Source: Sinisalibacter aestuarii (lineage in GTDB: Bacteria > Pseudomonadota > Alphaproteobacteria > Rhodobacterales > Rhodobacteraceae). Taken from it: a stretch of DNA of 64,000 nucleotides. The translations under genes were made by a program, and so were the position numbers. The notes beneath the pieces are model-generated. The model ran no database searches and was not told the origin of the DNA. It was given only the letters and a program-made list of their open reading frames with translations. Shown one piece after another: positions 8,471-16,523 of this stretch. Location of the stretch: positions 124,001-188,000 of the forward strand of contig NZ_BROH01000005.1 in assembly GCF_027923545.1 (NCBI RefSeq), given 5' to 3'. Every line of letters starts with the position of its first letter. The first letter of the stretch is position 1.

Positions 8471-8509
8471 TCCCCGGCCCGCAGCAGGCCGGGGATCCGC
8501 ATTTATTTT
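8471..8509 (+). terminator. Terminator of the luxI-type gene
   Basis: TCCCCGGCC (8471-8479) pairs with GGCCGGGGA (8487-8495) over a 7-nt loop, followed by a T-rich stretch (ATTTATTTT) a few bases later. Confidence 0.75.
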
Positions 8510-8575
8510 GGTATTCTGATTTCCATTCCGTAAGATTTCTAGACTATCTCTGTATTATCCGCTATTCCTCCGGAT

Positions 8576-9037
8576 ATGGATGAGATTGACCGGAAAATTT
8601 GTGAACTTGTGCAGGCCGATGCAAAGCGCTCCACGGCCCAGTTGGCCGAAGCCGTCGGGCTGCCGCTGTCAACCACGGCGGACAGGCTGAAACGGTTGCA
8701 GGCCACCGGGGCGGTGAGCGGCTGGCACGCAGCGCTCGACCCCAAGGCGCTCGGCGTGCCGCTTTGCGCGTTCGTGTTGGTGGATATGGAGTTCGAGGGC
8801 GAGGCACAGGCGGCGCAGGCCATTGCCGCCCGGCCGGAAGTCCTCGAACTCCATCACATTTCCGGCGCGCATTCCTACCTGATGAAGCTGCGGCTGGCCG
8901 ATATGGCGTCGATGCAGCGCTTTCTGGCCGAGGCGGTCAAACCCCTGCCCGCCGTGACCCGCACCGAAACGATCTTCGCCCTCGACACGCTGAAGGAAAC
9001 CGCCGCCCTGCCCGTCGCGGAGACCGCCGATGATTGA
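8576..9037 (+). CDS. Lrp/AsnC-family transcriptional regulator
   Basis: 153 residues. It opens with the classic MDEIDRKICELVQADAKRS helix, a winged HTH (LAEAVGLPLSTTADRLKRL) and then an AsnC/RAM ligand-binding domain with the HHISGAHSYLMKLR strand. Proteins of this family sense amino acids and form octamers. The gene overlaps the LysE-type exporter by 8 bp, so regulator and exporter are co-transcribed and translationally coupled, the common arrangement for amino-acid export control. The ATG at 8576 has little ribosome-site sequence and may be read from a short leader. Confidence 0.9.
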   Translation: MDEIDRKICELVQADAKRSTAQLAEAVGLPLSTTADRLKRLQATGAVSGWHAALDPKALGVPLCAFVLVDMEFEGEAQAAQAIAARPEVLELHHISGAHSYLMKLRLADMASMQRFLAEAVKPLPAVTRTETIFALDTLKETAALPVAETADD

Positions 9038-9659
9038 GGTCTTTCTCAAAGGGCTTGGCGTCGGCGTGGCGGTGGCCGCGCCGGTGGGGCCGATCGGCCT
9101 GTTATGCATCAAGCGCACGCTGGCGCGCGGCTGGACCACGGGCTTCGCCACCGGGCTGGGCGTGGCCTCGGCCGACGCCACCTATGGCCTGATGGTCGCC
9201 GCCGGCCTTGCCGCAACGGGGCTGCTCGTCGCCTTTGCCACGCCGATGCAGATCGCGGGCGGGCTGATGATCGCGGGGCTCGGAGCGATGTCGCTGCGCA
9301 CCTTTGTCAACGGCCCCGCACCGGATCTGCACGCCGCCGAAGCGCCCGGCGCGCGCGGCCTGGGCACGGCCTTCGGCTCGGGCTACCTGCTCACCCTGTC
9401 GAACCCGATGACGATCCTCGCCTTCGCCGGCCTCGTCGCCGGCCTCGGCGCCACCGCCGCAGGCCAGCCCGGCGCAGCCTACATGCTGGTGGGCGGGATC
9501 TTCGCCGGATCGGCACTGTGGTGGGCCACGCTCGCCACCGCGAGCTCGCTGGCGCGCCGCCGGATCACGCCGCGGATCACCCGCTGGCTCGATCTCGCCT
9601 CCGGCCTCGTCCTGCTGGTCTGGGGCCTGTGGATCGCGCTCACGGCCCTCACCGCCTGA
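9030..9659 (+). CDS. LysE-family amino-acid exporter
   Basis: 209 residues, about six hydrophobic segments. It starts with the LysE/RhtB signature (VAVAAPVGPIGLLCIKRTL) and has the second-repeat motif YLLTLSNPMTILAF. Members export amino acids or related metabolites from the cytoplasm. The start codon lies inside the end of the Lrp/AsnC gene (8-bp overlap), and that regulator probably controls it. The substrate cannot be told from sequence. Confidence 0.9.
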   Translation: MIEVFLKGLGVGVAVAAPVGPIGLLCIKRTLARGWTTGFATGLGVASADATYGLMVAAGLAATGLLVAFATPMQIAGGLMIAGLGAMSLRTFVNGPAPDLHAAEAPGARGLGTAFGSGYLLTLSNPMTILAFAGLVAGLGATAAGQPGAAYMLVGGIFAGSALWWATLATASSLARRRITPRITRWLDLASGLVLLVWGLWIALTALTA

Positions 9660-9717
9660 CCGCACCCGCGCCATCACATCCGCGCGAGACGTAACGTCGT
9701 TTTCGGAATCCCTCTTG

Positions 9718-9735
9718 GTTTACGTTGACGTAAAC
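9718..9735. promoter_or_regulatory. Palindrome GTTTACGT-TG-ACGTAAAC, candidate MerR operator
   Basis: A perfect 8+2+8 palindrome lies 48 bp before the MerR-family gene. The shape and sequence match what is known of LiuR-type MerR regulators of branched-chain and fatty-acid catabolism in proteobacteria, whose operators are of the TTTACGT/ACGTAAA type. A smaller palindrome, GACGTAACGTC, lies at 9688-9698. MerR proteins bind between -35 and -10; TTGGTT (9715-9720) is a possible -35. Autoregulation and control of the following beta-oxidation genes is inference. Confidence 0.65.
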
Positions 9736-9782
9736 GTCATCATCTGCATCAATTCCATATCCATGCAGACCGCGAGGAACCG

Positions 9783-10181
9783 ATGAGCGACGATCTGATG
9801 ACCATCCGCGAGATGTGCGACACCTACGGCGTCACCGCCCGCACCTTGCGCTTCTACGAATCGAAGGAACTGCTCTCGCCGCTGCGCGACGGGCAGAAGC
9901 GCCTGTTCACCCGCCGCGACCGGGCCCGGCTGAAGCTGATCCTGCGCGGCAAGCGCTTTGGCTTCCCGCTGGAGGAAATCCGCCAATTGTTGGATTTGTA
10001 CAATGTTGGCGATCAGCAGCAGACCCAGTACCGCGAAACGATGGAGCGCGCCAAGCTCCATCTCGAAGAGCTGCGCGCCCAGCGCGAAGAGCTTGACGAG
10101 GCCATCGCCGACCTGAACGAACAGATCACCTGGGGCAGCCGCATGCTCGCCTCGATGGAGCAGGACGAGGCCGCCCAGTAA
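9783..10181 (+). CDS. MerR-family regulator, LiuR-like
   Basis: 132 residues. The N-terminal HTH has the MerR pattern ([20 protein letters not shown], then an [21 protein letters not shown] wing). The C-terminus is a long coiled-coil dimerisation helix (residues about 80-125) without metal-binding cysteines, so this is not a metal sensor. It lies 50 bp before an acyl-CoA dehydrogenase gene and just after a TTTACGT palindrome. By analogy with LiuR it probably senses an acyl-CoA or related intermediate and controls the fatty-acid or branched-chain genes downstream. Confidence 0.88.
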   Translation: MSDDLMTIREMCDTYGVTARTLRFYESKELLSPLRDGQKRLFTRRDRARLKLILRGKRFGFPLEEIRQLLDLYNVGDQQQTQYRETMERAKLHLEELRAQREELDEAIADLNEQITWGSRMLASMEQDEAAQ

Positions 10182-10231
10182 GCGCCCGCCCCGCCGCAAC
10201 CCGACCAAGGCCGCAAGGAGACTTTCGACCG

Positions 10232-12010
10232 ATGCCCAGCTATTCCGCCCCTGCCCGTGACATGGCCTTCGTGCTGCACGAGCTTCTCGACGTTACCGCG
10301 TCCGACATTCCAGGCTATGCCGATCTCGATCCGGAGATCACCGCCGCGATCATCGGGGAAGGCGGCAAGCTCGCCTCCGAGGTCTACCAGCCGCTGAACG
10401 CTGTCGGCGACCGCGAGGGCTGCACCCTCGACAACGGCGTGGTGCGCACCCCCACCGGCTTCAAGGCGGCCTTCGAGCAGTTACGCGAAGGCGGCTGGAC
10501 CGGGCTCGACTGCGACGAAGCCTATGGCGGCCAGGGCATGCCGCATATCATGGGCACCGCCATGGGCGAGATCTTTGCCGCCTCCAACATGGCGCTCAAC
10601 ATGTATCACGGCCTCACCCACGGCGCCTATTCGGCGATCCGCGCCCATGGCACCGAAGAGCAGAAGGCCAAATGGCTGCCGAAAATGGTCAGCTGCGCCT
10701 GGACCGGCACGATGAACCTCACCGAACCGCATGCGGGCACCGACCTTGGCCTCATGCGCACCCGTGCCGAGCCGCAGGACGATGGCAGCTACCGGATCAC
10801 CGGCACCAAGATCTTCATCTCGGCGGGCGATCACGACATGGCCGAGAACATCATCCATCTCGTCCTGGCCAGAATTCCGGGCGGACCCGACGGGGTGAAG
10901 GGCATCTCGCTCTTCATCGTGCCCAAGGTGATGGTGGGCGACGATGGCACGCTGGGGCCGCGCAATGCCGTCTCGGTCGGCAATATCGAAGAAAAGATGG
11001 GCATCCACGGCAACGCCACCTGCGTGATGAACTACGATGGCGCCACCGGCTATCTGCTGGGCGACGCCCATAAAGGGCTGCGCGCGATGTTCACCATGAT
11101 GAACGAAGCGCGCCTCGCCGTTGGCGTGCAGGGGCTGGCGCAGGCCGAGATCTCGTACCAGAACGCCGTGGCCTATGCCCGCGAGCGGCTGCAGGGCCGC
11201 GCCATCACCGGGCCCGAGAACCCCGATGGCCCGGCCGACCCGATCATCGTCCACCCCGATGTGCGCCGGGTGCTGATGGAAGGCAAGAGCTTCATCGAAG
11301 GCGCCCGCGCCCTCACTTTCTGGGCCGCCGAGCTGATCGACCGCGCCGAACGGATGGGCGATGCGGATGCCGAGGCGCTCGTCTCGCTGCTGATCCCCGT
11401 CATCAAGGGCGTTCAGACCGATCGCGGCTTCCAGACCGCCGTACAGGCGCAGCAGCTTTATGGCGGGCACGGCTATATCGAAGAACAGGGGATGAGCCAG
11501 TTCGCCCGCGACGCGCGGATCGCGATGATCTACGAAGGCGCGAACGGCATTCAGGCGCTCGATCTGGTCGGCCGCAAACTGCCCGCCGATGGCGGCAAGG
11601 CGGCGATGGCTTTCTTCGGGCTGGTGAAGGACTTCATCAAGGAAAATGAGAGCGATCCCGCCCTCAGGGCCGACTTCCTCGACCCGCTCAAATCCGCCTC
11701 GAAAGACCTGCAGGCCGCCGCGACCTACTTCGTGCAGGAAGGTATGAAGAACCCCAACAACGCGCTCTCCGGCGCCTATGACTTCATGCATCTCTTCGGC
11801 CATGTCGCGCTGGGGCTGATGTGGGCGAAGATGGCCCGCGCCGCGCAGGCCGCGCTCGACGAAGGCCGGGGCGATGCGGTGTTCTATGAGACCAAGCTCG
11901 CCACCGGGCGCTTCTATATGAGCCGGCAACTGCCCGAGACCAGGGCGCTCCTCGCCCGGATCGAGAGCGGTGCCGAGCCGGTCATGGCGCTGGCGGCGGA
12001 GGCGTTCTGA
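10232..12010 (+). CDS. Acyl-CoA dehydrogenase, long FadE/DmdC type
   Basis: 592 residues, about 200 longer than a standard acyl-CoA dehydrogenase. It has the FAD-binding motif [16 protein letters not shown], the KIFISAG strand, and the catalytic/FAD C-terminal segment [20 protein letters not shown], followed by an extra C-terminal domain (residues about 460-590). Such long forms include DmdC, the methylmercaptopropionyl-CoA dehydrogenase of marine roseobacters, and other FadE-like enzymes; this sequence alone does not separate them. It introduces a trans-2 double bond into acyl-CoA. The stop overlaps the next ATG (TGATG). Confidence 0.92.
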   Translation: MPSYSAPARDMAFVLHELLDVTASDIPGYADLDPEITAAIIGEGGKLASEVYQPLNAVGDREGCTLDNGVVRTPTGFKAAFEQLREGGWTGLDCDEAYGGQGMPHIMGTAMGEIFAASNMALNMYHGLTHGAYSAIRAHGTEEQKAKWLPKMVSCAWTGTMNLTEPHAGTDLGLMRTRAEPQDDGSYRITGTKIFISAGDHDMAENIIHLVLARIPGGPDGVKGISLFIVPKVMVGDDGTLGPRNAVSVGNIEEKMGIHGNATCVMNYDGATGYLLGDAHKGLRAMFTMMNEARLAVGVQGLAQAEISYQNAVAYARERLQGRAITGPENPDGPADPIIVHPDVRRVLMEGKSFIEGARALTFWAAELIDRAERMGDADAEALVSLLIPVIKGVQTDRGFQTAVQAQQLYGGHGYIEEQGMSQFARDARIAMIYEGANGIQALDLVGRKLPADGGKAAMAFFGLVKDFIKENESDPALRADFLDPLKSASKDLQAAATYFVQEGMKNPNNALSGAYDFMHLFGHVALGLMWAKMARAAQAALDEGRGDAVFYETKLATGRFYMSRQLPETRALLARIESGAEPVMALAAEAF

Positions 12011-12222
12011 TGGCCAAACGGTTCCGACTGACCCGCCGCTTCCAGGTTGCCATGACCGAAGACGGCTACCGCCGCCTCAAGCGCTTCGCCCAGGAAGCCG
12101 GGCTCGACGAGGGCGAGGCGCTCTCGTTCCTGTTCGAGCATTTCGACAGCGTGATGGACGAAGACGTACTCACCCACCGGCTGCGGCTGTTCAACGCGGA
12201 GCTGGAGGCGCGCAAGCGGTGA
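12010..12222 (+). CDS. 70-residue conserved-looking protein coupled to the acyl-CoA dehydrogenase
   Basis: The ATG shares its A with the TGA stop of the acyl-CoA dehydrogenase, so translation is almost certainly coupled. The protein is highly charged and helical (RFRLTRRFQVAMTEDGYRRL, then EALSFLFEHFDSVMDEDVL) with no cysteine, signal or membrane segment. The N-terminal strand followed by helix could fit a small ribbon-helix-helix fold, but this is a guess. Function unknown; a regulatory or assembly partner of the dehydrogenase is possible. Confidence 0.75.
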   Translation: MAKRFRLTRRFQVAMTEDGYRRLKRFAQEAGLDEGEALSFLFEHFDSVMDEDVLTHRLRLFNAELEARKR

Positions 12223-12250
12223 CGGCAGCGCGGGCGGAGAGCTGGGCAAA

Positions 12251-12274
12251 TGAGTATTTGCGCCAAGAAAAAGG
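12251..12274 (+). repeat. Left arm of a 24-bp inverted repeat (GAGTATTT...AAGAAAAAGG type)
   Basis: The 24 bases beginning TGAGTATTTGCGCC and ending AAGAAAAAGG recur in inverted form at 12504-12527 with one mismatch. The pair encloses a terminator and a conserved hairpin. The core resembles the dispersed GATATTTTTGGCAAGATGAAG repeat seen elsewhere in the window. Confidence 0.75.
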
Positions 12275-12375
12275 AGGGACATGCGCCGCCCGGCCCTGCC
12301 GGATGGCGGCAGGCGACCGGACCGGAGTCAGACCCCGGCCCGGTGCTTGCGTGAGCGCTTCACGCTTGTCGAAGC

Positions 12376-12425
12376 CCCGCCCCCACCGGGCCGGTTGTTT
12401 CGGCAGCAGGGGGCGGGCCTTTTCC
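12376..12425 (+). terminator. Stem-loop terminator after the acyl-CoA dehydrogenase/70-aa gene pair
   Basis: CCCGCCCCC at 12376-12384 pairs with GGGGGCGGG at 12409-12417; the loop contains a smaller possible stem, and CCTTTTCC follows. It separates the dehydrogenase transcript from the thiolase operon. Confidence 0.6.
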
Positions 12426-12430
12426 TTGGG

Positions 12431-12457
12431 CGGTCATCGGCTCTCCAGCCTGTACCG
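12431..12457. other. Conserved hairpin element, copy 1 (CGGTCATCGGC...CCTGTACCG)
   Basis: A 27-nt element whose second copy lies at 46835-46861. Outer stem GCGGT/ACCGC, inner stem GGCT/AGCC with loop CTCC. Where the two copies differ, the inner stem changes on both sides (T-A here, G-C in the other copy), so pairing is conserved. It follows a terminator-like stem by a few bases in both places. It could be an RNA 3' structure or a REP-like DNA element. Confidence 0.55.
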
Positions 12458-12503
12458 CGGGTCCAGCCTAGGCGCATTAACCTTAACAGTCCGTAAACGC
12501 GCC

Positions 12504-12527
12504 CCTTTTTCTTGGCACAAATACTCA
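12504..12527 (-). repeat. Right arm of the inverted repeat paired with 12251-12274
   Basis: CCTTTTTCTTGGCACAAATA plus four more bases is the reverse complement of the left arm except for one A/G difference. It lies 45 bp upstream of the thiolase start, so it may overlap that promoter region. Confidence 0.75.
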
Positions 12528-12571
12528 TATCGCCACAGCACCACCATGCCTGAGATCCGAAAGGAAGAGAG

Positions 12572-13777
12572 ATGACCGACGCCTTTATCTATGACGCGAT
12601 CCGCACCCCGCGCGGCAAGGGCAAGCCAGACGGCACGCTGCACCAGGTGCCCGCCGTGCGCCTTTCGGCGCTGGTGCTGAACGAACTTGCCCGGCGCAAC
12701 AATCTCGAAGGCCACGCCGTCGAAGACGTGATCTGGGGGAATGTCACGCAAATTGGCGAACAGGGCGCCTGCCTTGCGCGCTCCGCCGTGCTCTATTCCG
12801 ATCTCGATGAGCGTATCCCCGGCGTTTCGGTCAACCGCTTCTGCGCCTCGGGGCTGGAAGCAGTGAACATGGCGGCGAACCAGGTCAGGGGCGGCGCGGG
12901 CGAGGCTTTTATCGCCGGCGGCGTCGAGAGCATGAGCCGGGTGCCGATGGGCTCGGACGGGGGCGCCATCGCCGCCGACCCGACGCTGGCGATGAAAGCC
13001 TATTTCGTGCCGCAGGGCATTTCGGCCGACATCATCGCAACCCGCTTCGGGTTTACGCGCGACGATGCCGACGCGCTGGCTGTCGAGAGCCAGCACCGGG
13101 CCAGGGTCGCCACCGACACGGGCCGGTTCAAATCCATCGTCCCGGTCACCGATATCAACGGGCTGGCGATCCTCGAACGTGACGAGATGATCCGCGAAAC
13201 GACGATGCAGACCCTCGGCGGGCTCAACCCGAGCTTCAAACAGATGGGCGAGGTGATGCCGGGTTTCGACAATATCGCGTTGATGAAATATCCCGATCTG
13301 GAGCGCATCCACCACATCCACCACGCGGGCAATTCCTCTGGCATTGCCGATGGCGCGGCGGCGGTGCTGGTGGGCACGAAGGAATTCGGCGCGCGCCACG
13401 GGCTGACGCCCCGCGCCCGTGTGCGCGCCACCAGCCGCGTCGGCACCGATCCGACGATCATGCTCACCGGTCCTGTGCCCGCGACCGAGCGCGTATTGGC
13501 CGCCGCCGGAATGCAGATCGGCGATATCGACCTGATGGAAGTCAACGAAGCCTTCGCCTCGGTGGTGCTGCGCTTCATCCAGCATTTCAACGCCGATACG
13601 TCCAAGCTCAACGTCAACGGGGGCGCCATCGCCATGGGCCACCCGCTGGGGGCGACCGGGGCGATCATCCTCGGCACCCTGCTCGACGAGATGGAGCGCA
13701 CCGACAAGGAAACCGGCCTCGTCACGCTCTGCATCGGTTCGGGCATGGGTGCCGCCACCATCATCGAGCGGGTGTGA
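12572..13777 (+). CDS. Acetyl-CoA C-acyltransferase (thiolase, FadA type)
   Basis: 401 residues, standard thiolase length. The acyl-accepting cysteine is in NRFCASGLEAVNMAA (near residue 90), the catalytic histidine in NVNGGAIAMGHPLGATGA, and the C-terminal cysteine in TLCIGSGMGAATI. It cleaves 3-ketoacyl-CoA to acetyl-CoA and shortened acyl-CoA, the last step of beta-oxidation. Start ATG 12572 with AGGAAGAGAG. It is followed within 2 bp by the cupin gene and then the FadJ-type gene, forming one operon. Confidence 0.93.
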   Translation: MTDAFIYDAIRTPRGKGKPDGTLHQVPAVRLSALVLNELARRNNLEGHAVEDVIWGNVTQIGEQGACLARSAVLYSDLDERIPGVSVNRFCASGLEAVNMAANQVRGGAGEAFIAGGVESMSRVPMGSDGGAIAADPTLAMKAYFVPQGISADIIATRFGFTRDDADALAVESQHRARVATDTGRFKSIVPVTDINGLAILERDEMIRETTMQTLGGLNPSFKQMGEVMPGFDNIALMKYPDLERIHHIHHAGNSSGIADGAAAVLVGTKEFGARHGLTPRARVRATSRVGTDPTIMLTGPVPATERVLAAAGMQIGDIDLMEVNEAFASVVLRFIQHFNADTSKLNVNGGAIAMGHPLGATGAIILGTLLDEMERTDKETGLVTLCIGSGMGAATIIERV

Positions 13778-13779
13778 TT

Positions 13780-14253
13780 ATGGGCGTGATTGATTTTACC
13801 AAAGCGCCGGTCAAAACCGGCTCGATCTACCCCAAACCTTACGATGCCGAGATGGCCGGGCGCTGGTCGATCCGGCTTGGCGAGGCGGGCGGGCTCACCC
13901 AGTTCGGGGTGAATGTGGTGGTGCTGGAACCGGGGGCGAAATCGTCGCTGCGTCACTGGCACCTCAACGAAGACGAGTTTGTCATGATCACGCAGGGCAC
14001 GTGCACGCTGGTCGATGACGACGGCCGCCACGAGATGAGCGTGGGCGCCTGCGCCGCCTTTCCGGCGGGCGAGGAAAACGGCCACCACTTCCTGAACGAA
14101 ACCGACGAGGAGGTGCGCTTTCTCGTGGTCGGGACGAAGGCCGCTACGGAGGTGGCGACCTATGCCGATATCGACCTGAAGGTCGAGATGAAAGACGGCA
14201 CCGCCACCTTCAGCCGCAAAGATGGAACCCCCTACGAGGGAGACGAGCAATGA
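13780..14253 (+). CDS. Cupin-domain protein inside the beta-oxidation operon
   Basis: 157 residues from ATG 13780, with GAGCGGG upstream; a GTG at 13774 that overlaps the thiolase stop would add two residues. The cupin motif 1 is SSLRHWHLNEDEFVMITQG and motif 2 includes FPAGEENGHHFLN, so the metal-binding His and Glu residues of a conserved cupin barrel are present. Substrate unknown. The position between thiolase and the FadJ-type enzyme, with a 4-bp overlap (ATGA) to the latter, suggests a role linked to the same substrates, but cupins are too diverse to say more. Confidence 0.85.
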   Translation: MGVIDFTKAPVKTGSIYPKPYDAEMAGRWSIRLGEAGGLTQFGVNVVVLEPGAKSSLRHWHLNEDEFVMITQGTCTLVDDDGRHEMSVGACAAFPAGEENGHHFLNETDEEVRFLVVGTKAATEVATYADIDLKVEMKDGTATFSRKDGTPYEGDEQ

Positions 14254-16448
14254 CCGATTTCACCCTGAGCAAAGGCGCGGACGGCGTCGCCATCATCACC
14301 TGGGACGTGCCCGGCAAGAGCATGAACGTGCTGAGTTTCGAGGGGCTCGCCGAGCTCGATGCCTGTATCGACGAGGTGCTGGCCGACGACGCTATCAAGG
14401 GCGCGGTGATCACCTCCGGCAAGGACAGCTTCGCCGGCGGCATGGACCTCAACATCCTCGCCTCGCTGCGCGATCAGGTCGAGGGCGACCCGGCGCGCGG
14501 CGTGTTCGACGGCGTGATGCGGATGCATGGCATCCTGCGCAAGATCGAGCTGGCGGGGATGGATTTCAGAACCAAGAAAGGCGGCAAGCCGATCGTCGCG
14601 GCGATGCCGGGCACCGGGCTGGGGATCGGCTTCGAGCTGCCGCTGGCCTGCCACCGGATCTTCGCCGCCGACGTGAAGGCGAAGATTGGCCTGCCCGAGA
14701 TCATGGTGGGCCTGTTCCCCGGCGCGGGCGGCACCACGCGGCTGGTGCGCAAACTCGGCGCGATGGCGGCTGCCCCTTTCCTGCTCGAAGGCAAAACGCT
14801 GGAGCCCGCCAAGGCGAAGGCCGCCGGGCTGGTCGACGAGGTGGTCGCCCCGGACGCGCTGCTCGATGCCGCGCGCGACTGGGTGCTGAATGCAAGCGAG
14901 GCCGATCTGGTCAAGCCGTGGGACGCGAAGGGCTACAAGATGCCCGGCGGCACGCCCTATACGCCCGCCGGTTTCCCCACCTTCATGGGCGCCGCGGTGA
15001 TGGTGAACGCCAACACCAAGGGCGTCTACCCCGCCGCCAGGGCGGTGCTCGCCGCCGCCTATGAGGGGGCGCTGGTCAGCTTCGACGAGGCGCTGAAGAT
15101 CGAGGCGCGCTGGTTCACCAAGGTGGTGCTCGATCCGACCTCGGGCGCGATGATCCGCTCGCTCTTCATCAACAAGGGCGCGCTGGAAAAAGGCGCGGTG
15201 CGGCCCGCCGGCGTGGGCGACGAGCGGGTGCAGAAGCTCGGCGTGCTTGGCGCGGGGATGATGGGGGCTGGCATCGCGCTGATCTCGGCCATGGCGGGCA
15301 TCGAGGTGGTGCTGATCGACGCTTCGCAGGAGGCCGCCGACAAGGGCAAGGCCTATACCGCAGGCTACATGGACAAGGGCATCGCGCGCGGCAAGGCGAC
15401 GGCGGAGAAGAAAGAGGCCGCGCTGGCCCGGATCACCGCCACCACCGATTACGAAGCCCTCAAGGGCTGCGATCTCGTGGTCGAGGCGGTGTTTGAAGAC
15501 CCGAAGGTGAAGGCCGAGGTGACGGCAAAGGCCGAGGCGGTGCTGGGCGCGGATGCGATCTTCGCCACCAACACCTCGACCCTGCCGATCTCGGACCTCG
15601 CAAAAGCCAGCACCCGCCCCGGCCAGTTCATCGGCATCCACTTCTTCTCGCCGGTCGAGCGGATGAACCTCGTCGAGATCATCCGCGGGCGCGAGACGGG
15701 CGACCGTGCCGTCGCCAAGGCGCTCGATTTCGTCCGCCAGATCCGCAAGACGCCGATCGTGGTCAACGATGCACGCTTCTTCTACGCCAACCGCTGCATC
15801 CTGCCCTATATCAACGAGGGTATCCGCATGGTGGGCGAAGGCGTGGCGCCGTGGCTGGTGGAGCATGCCGCCGAACTGCTCGGCTTCCCGGTGGGGCCGT
15901 TGCAACTGACCGACGAAGTGTCGCTCGATCTCGGGGTGAAGATCGCCAGAGCCACCAGGGCGGCGATGGGCGATGCCTATCCGGATGGCGATGTGGATGC
16001 CGTGGTCTTCCCGCTCTACGAGGCGGGCCGGCTCGGGCGCAAGGCCGGGGCCGGGTTCTACGCCTATGACGAGAAGGGCAAGCGGCAGGGGATCTGGCCG
16101 GGGCTGGGCGAGCGGTTCGCGCTGGCCGGAGACCAGCCCGAGCTTGGCGAAGTGCAGAACCGTCTGATGATGGCGCAGGTGCTCGAAGCGGTGCGCGCGC
16201 TCGACGAGGGCGTGCTGACCGATATCCGCGAGGGCGATGTGGGCGCGATCCTCGGCTGGGGCTTCGCGCCGTGGTCGGGCGGGCCGTTCTCCTGGCTCGA
16301 CCGGATCGGCGCGGCGAAGGCCGTAGAGATCTGCGGCGCGCTCGAAGCGGCCCATGGCGCGCGGTTCAAAGCCCCGGCGCTGCTGCGCGACATGGCTGCA
16401 AAGGGCGAGAGCTTCTACACCCGCTTTGCCCCGGCGGCCGCGGCCTGA
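14250..16448 (+). CDS. Bifunctional enoyl-CoA hydratase / 3-hydroxyacyl-CoA dehydrogenase (FadJ/FadB alpha-subunit type)
   Basis: 732 residues. Residues 1-200 are the crotonase domain; its two catalytic glutamates are E129 (GIGFELPLA) and E150 (KIGLPEIMVG), with the oxyanion region FPGAGGTTRL. Residues from about 325 are the NAD-binding dehydrogenase domain (LGVLGAGMMGAGIALI), with catalytic FIGIHFFSPVERMNLVEII and the C-terminal dehydrogenase domain from about 500. It hydrates enoyl-CoA and oxidises 3-hydroxyacyl-CoA, working with the thiolase two genes upstream. Start overlaps the cupin stop. Confidence 0.93.
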   Translation: MTDFTLSKGADGVAIITWDVPGKSMNVLSFEGLAELDACIDEVLADDAIKGAVITSGKDSFAGGMDLNILASLRDQVEGDPARGVFDGVMRMHGILRKIELAGMDFRTKKGGKPIVAAMPGTGLGIGFELPLACHRIFAADVKAKIGLPEIMVGLFPGAGGTTRLVRKLGAMAAAPFLLEGKTLEPAKAKAAGLVDEVVAPDALLDAARDWVLNASEADLVKPWDAKGYKMPGGTPYTPAGFPTFMGAAVMVNANTKGVYPAARAVLAAAYEGALVSFDEALKIEARWFTKVVLDPTSGAMIRSLFINKGALEKGAVRPAGVGDERVQKLGVLGAGMMGAGIALISAMAGIEVVLIDASQEAADKGKAYTAGYMDKGIARGKATAEKKEAALARITATTDYEALKGCDLVVEAVFEDPKVKAEVTAKAEAVLGADAIFATNTSTLPISDLAKASTRPGQFIGIHFFSPVERMNLVEIIRGRETGDRAVAKALDFVRQIRKTPIVVNDARFFYANRCILPYINEGIRMVGEGVAPWLVEHAAELLGFPVGPLQLTDEVSLDLGVKIARATRAAMGDAYPDGDVDAVVFPLYEAGRLGRKAGAGFYAYDEKGKRQGIWPGLGERFALAGDQPELGEVQNRLMMAQVLEAVRALDEGVLTDIREGDVGAILGWGFAPWSGGPFSWLDRIGAAKAVEICGALEAAHGARFKAPALLRDMAAKGESFYTRFAPAAAA

Positions 16449-16468
16449 TCGCAGGATTCAAACATTTG

Positions 16469-16500
16469 GCCCCGTCCGGCAGCTCCGGGCGGGGCTTATC
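16469..16500 (+). terminator. Terminator of the thiolase-cupin-FadJ operon
   Basis: GCCCCGTCCGG (16469-16479) pairs with CCGGGCGGGGC (16485-16495), one G-U pair, then TTATCTTT. It lies between convergent genes and may serve both. Confidence 0.7.
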
Positions 16501-16523
16501 TTTGCCGAAATCGAACATTCGGC

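Noticed and set aside
14232-16355. Open frame of 707 codons on the minus strand
   Set aside because: Antisense to the FadJ-type gene, which has all its catalytic motifs; no ribosome site and biased composition.
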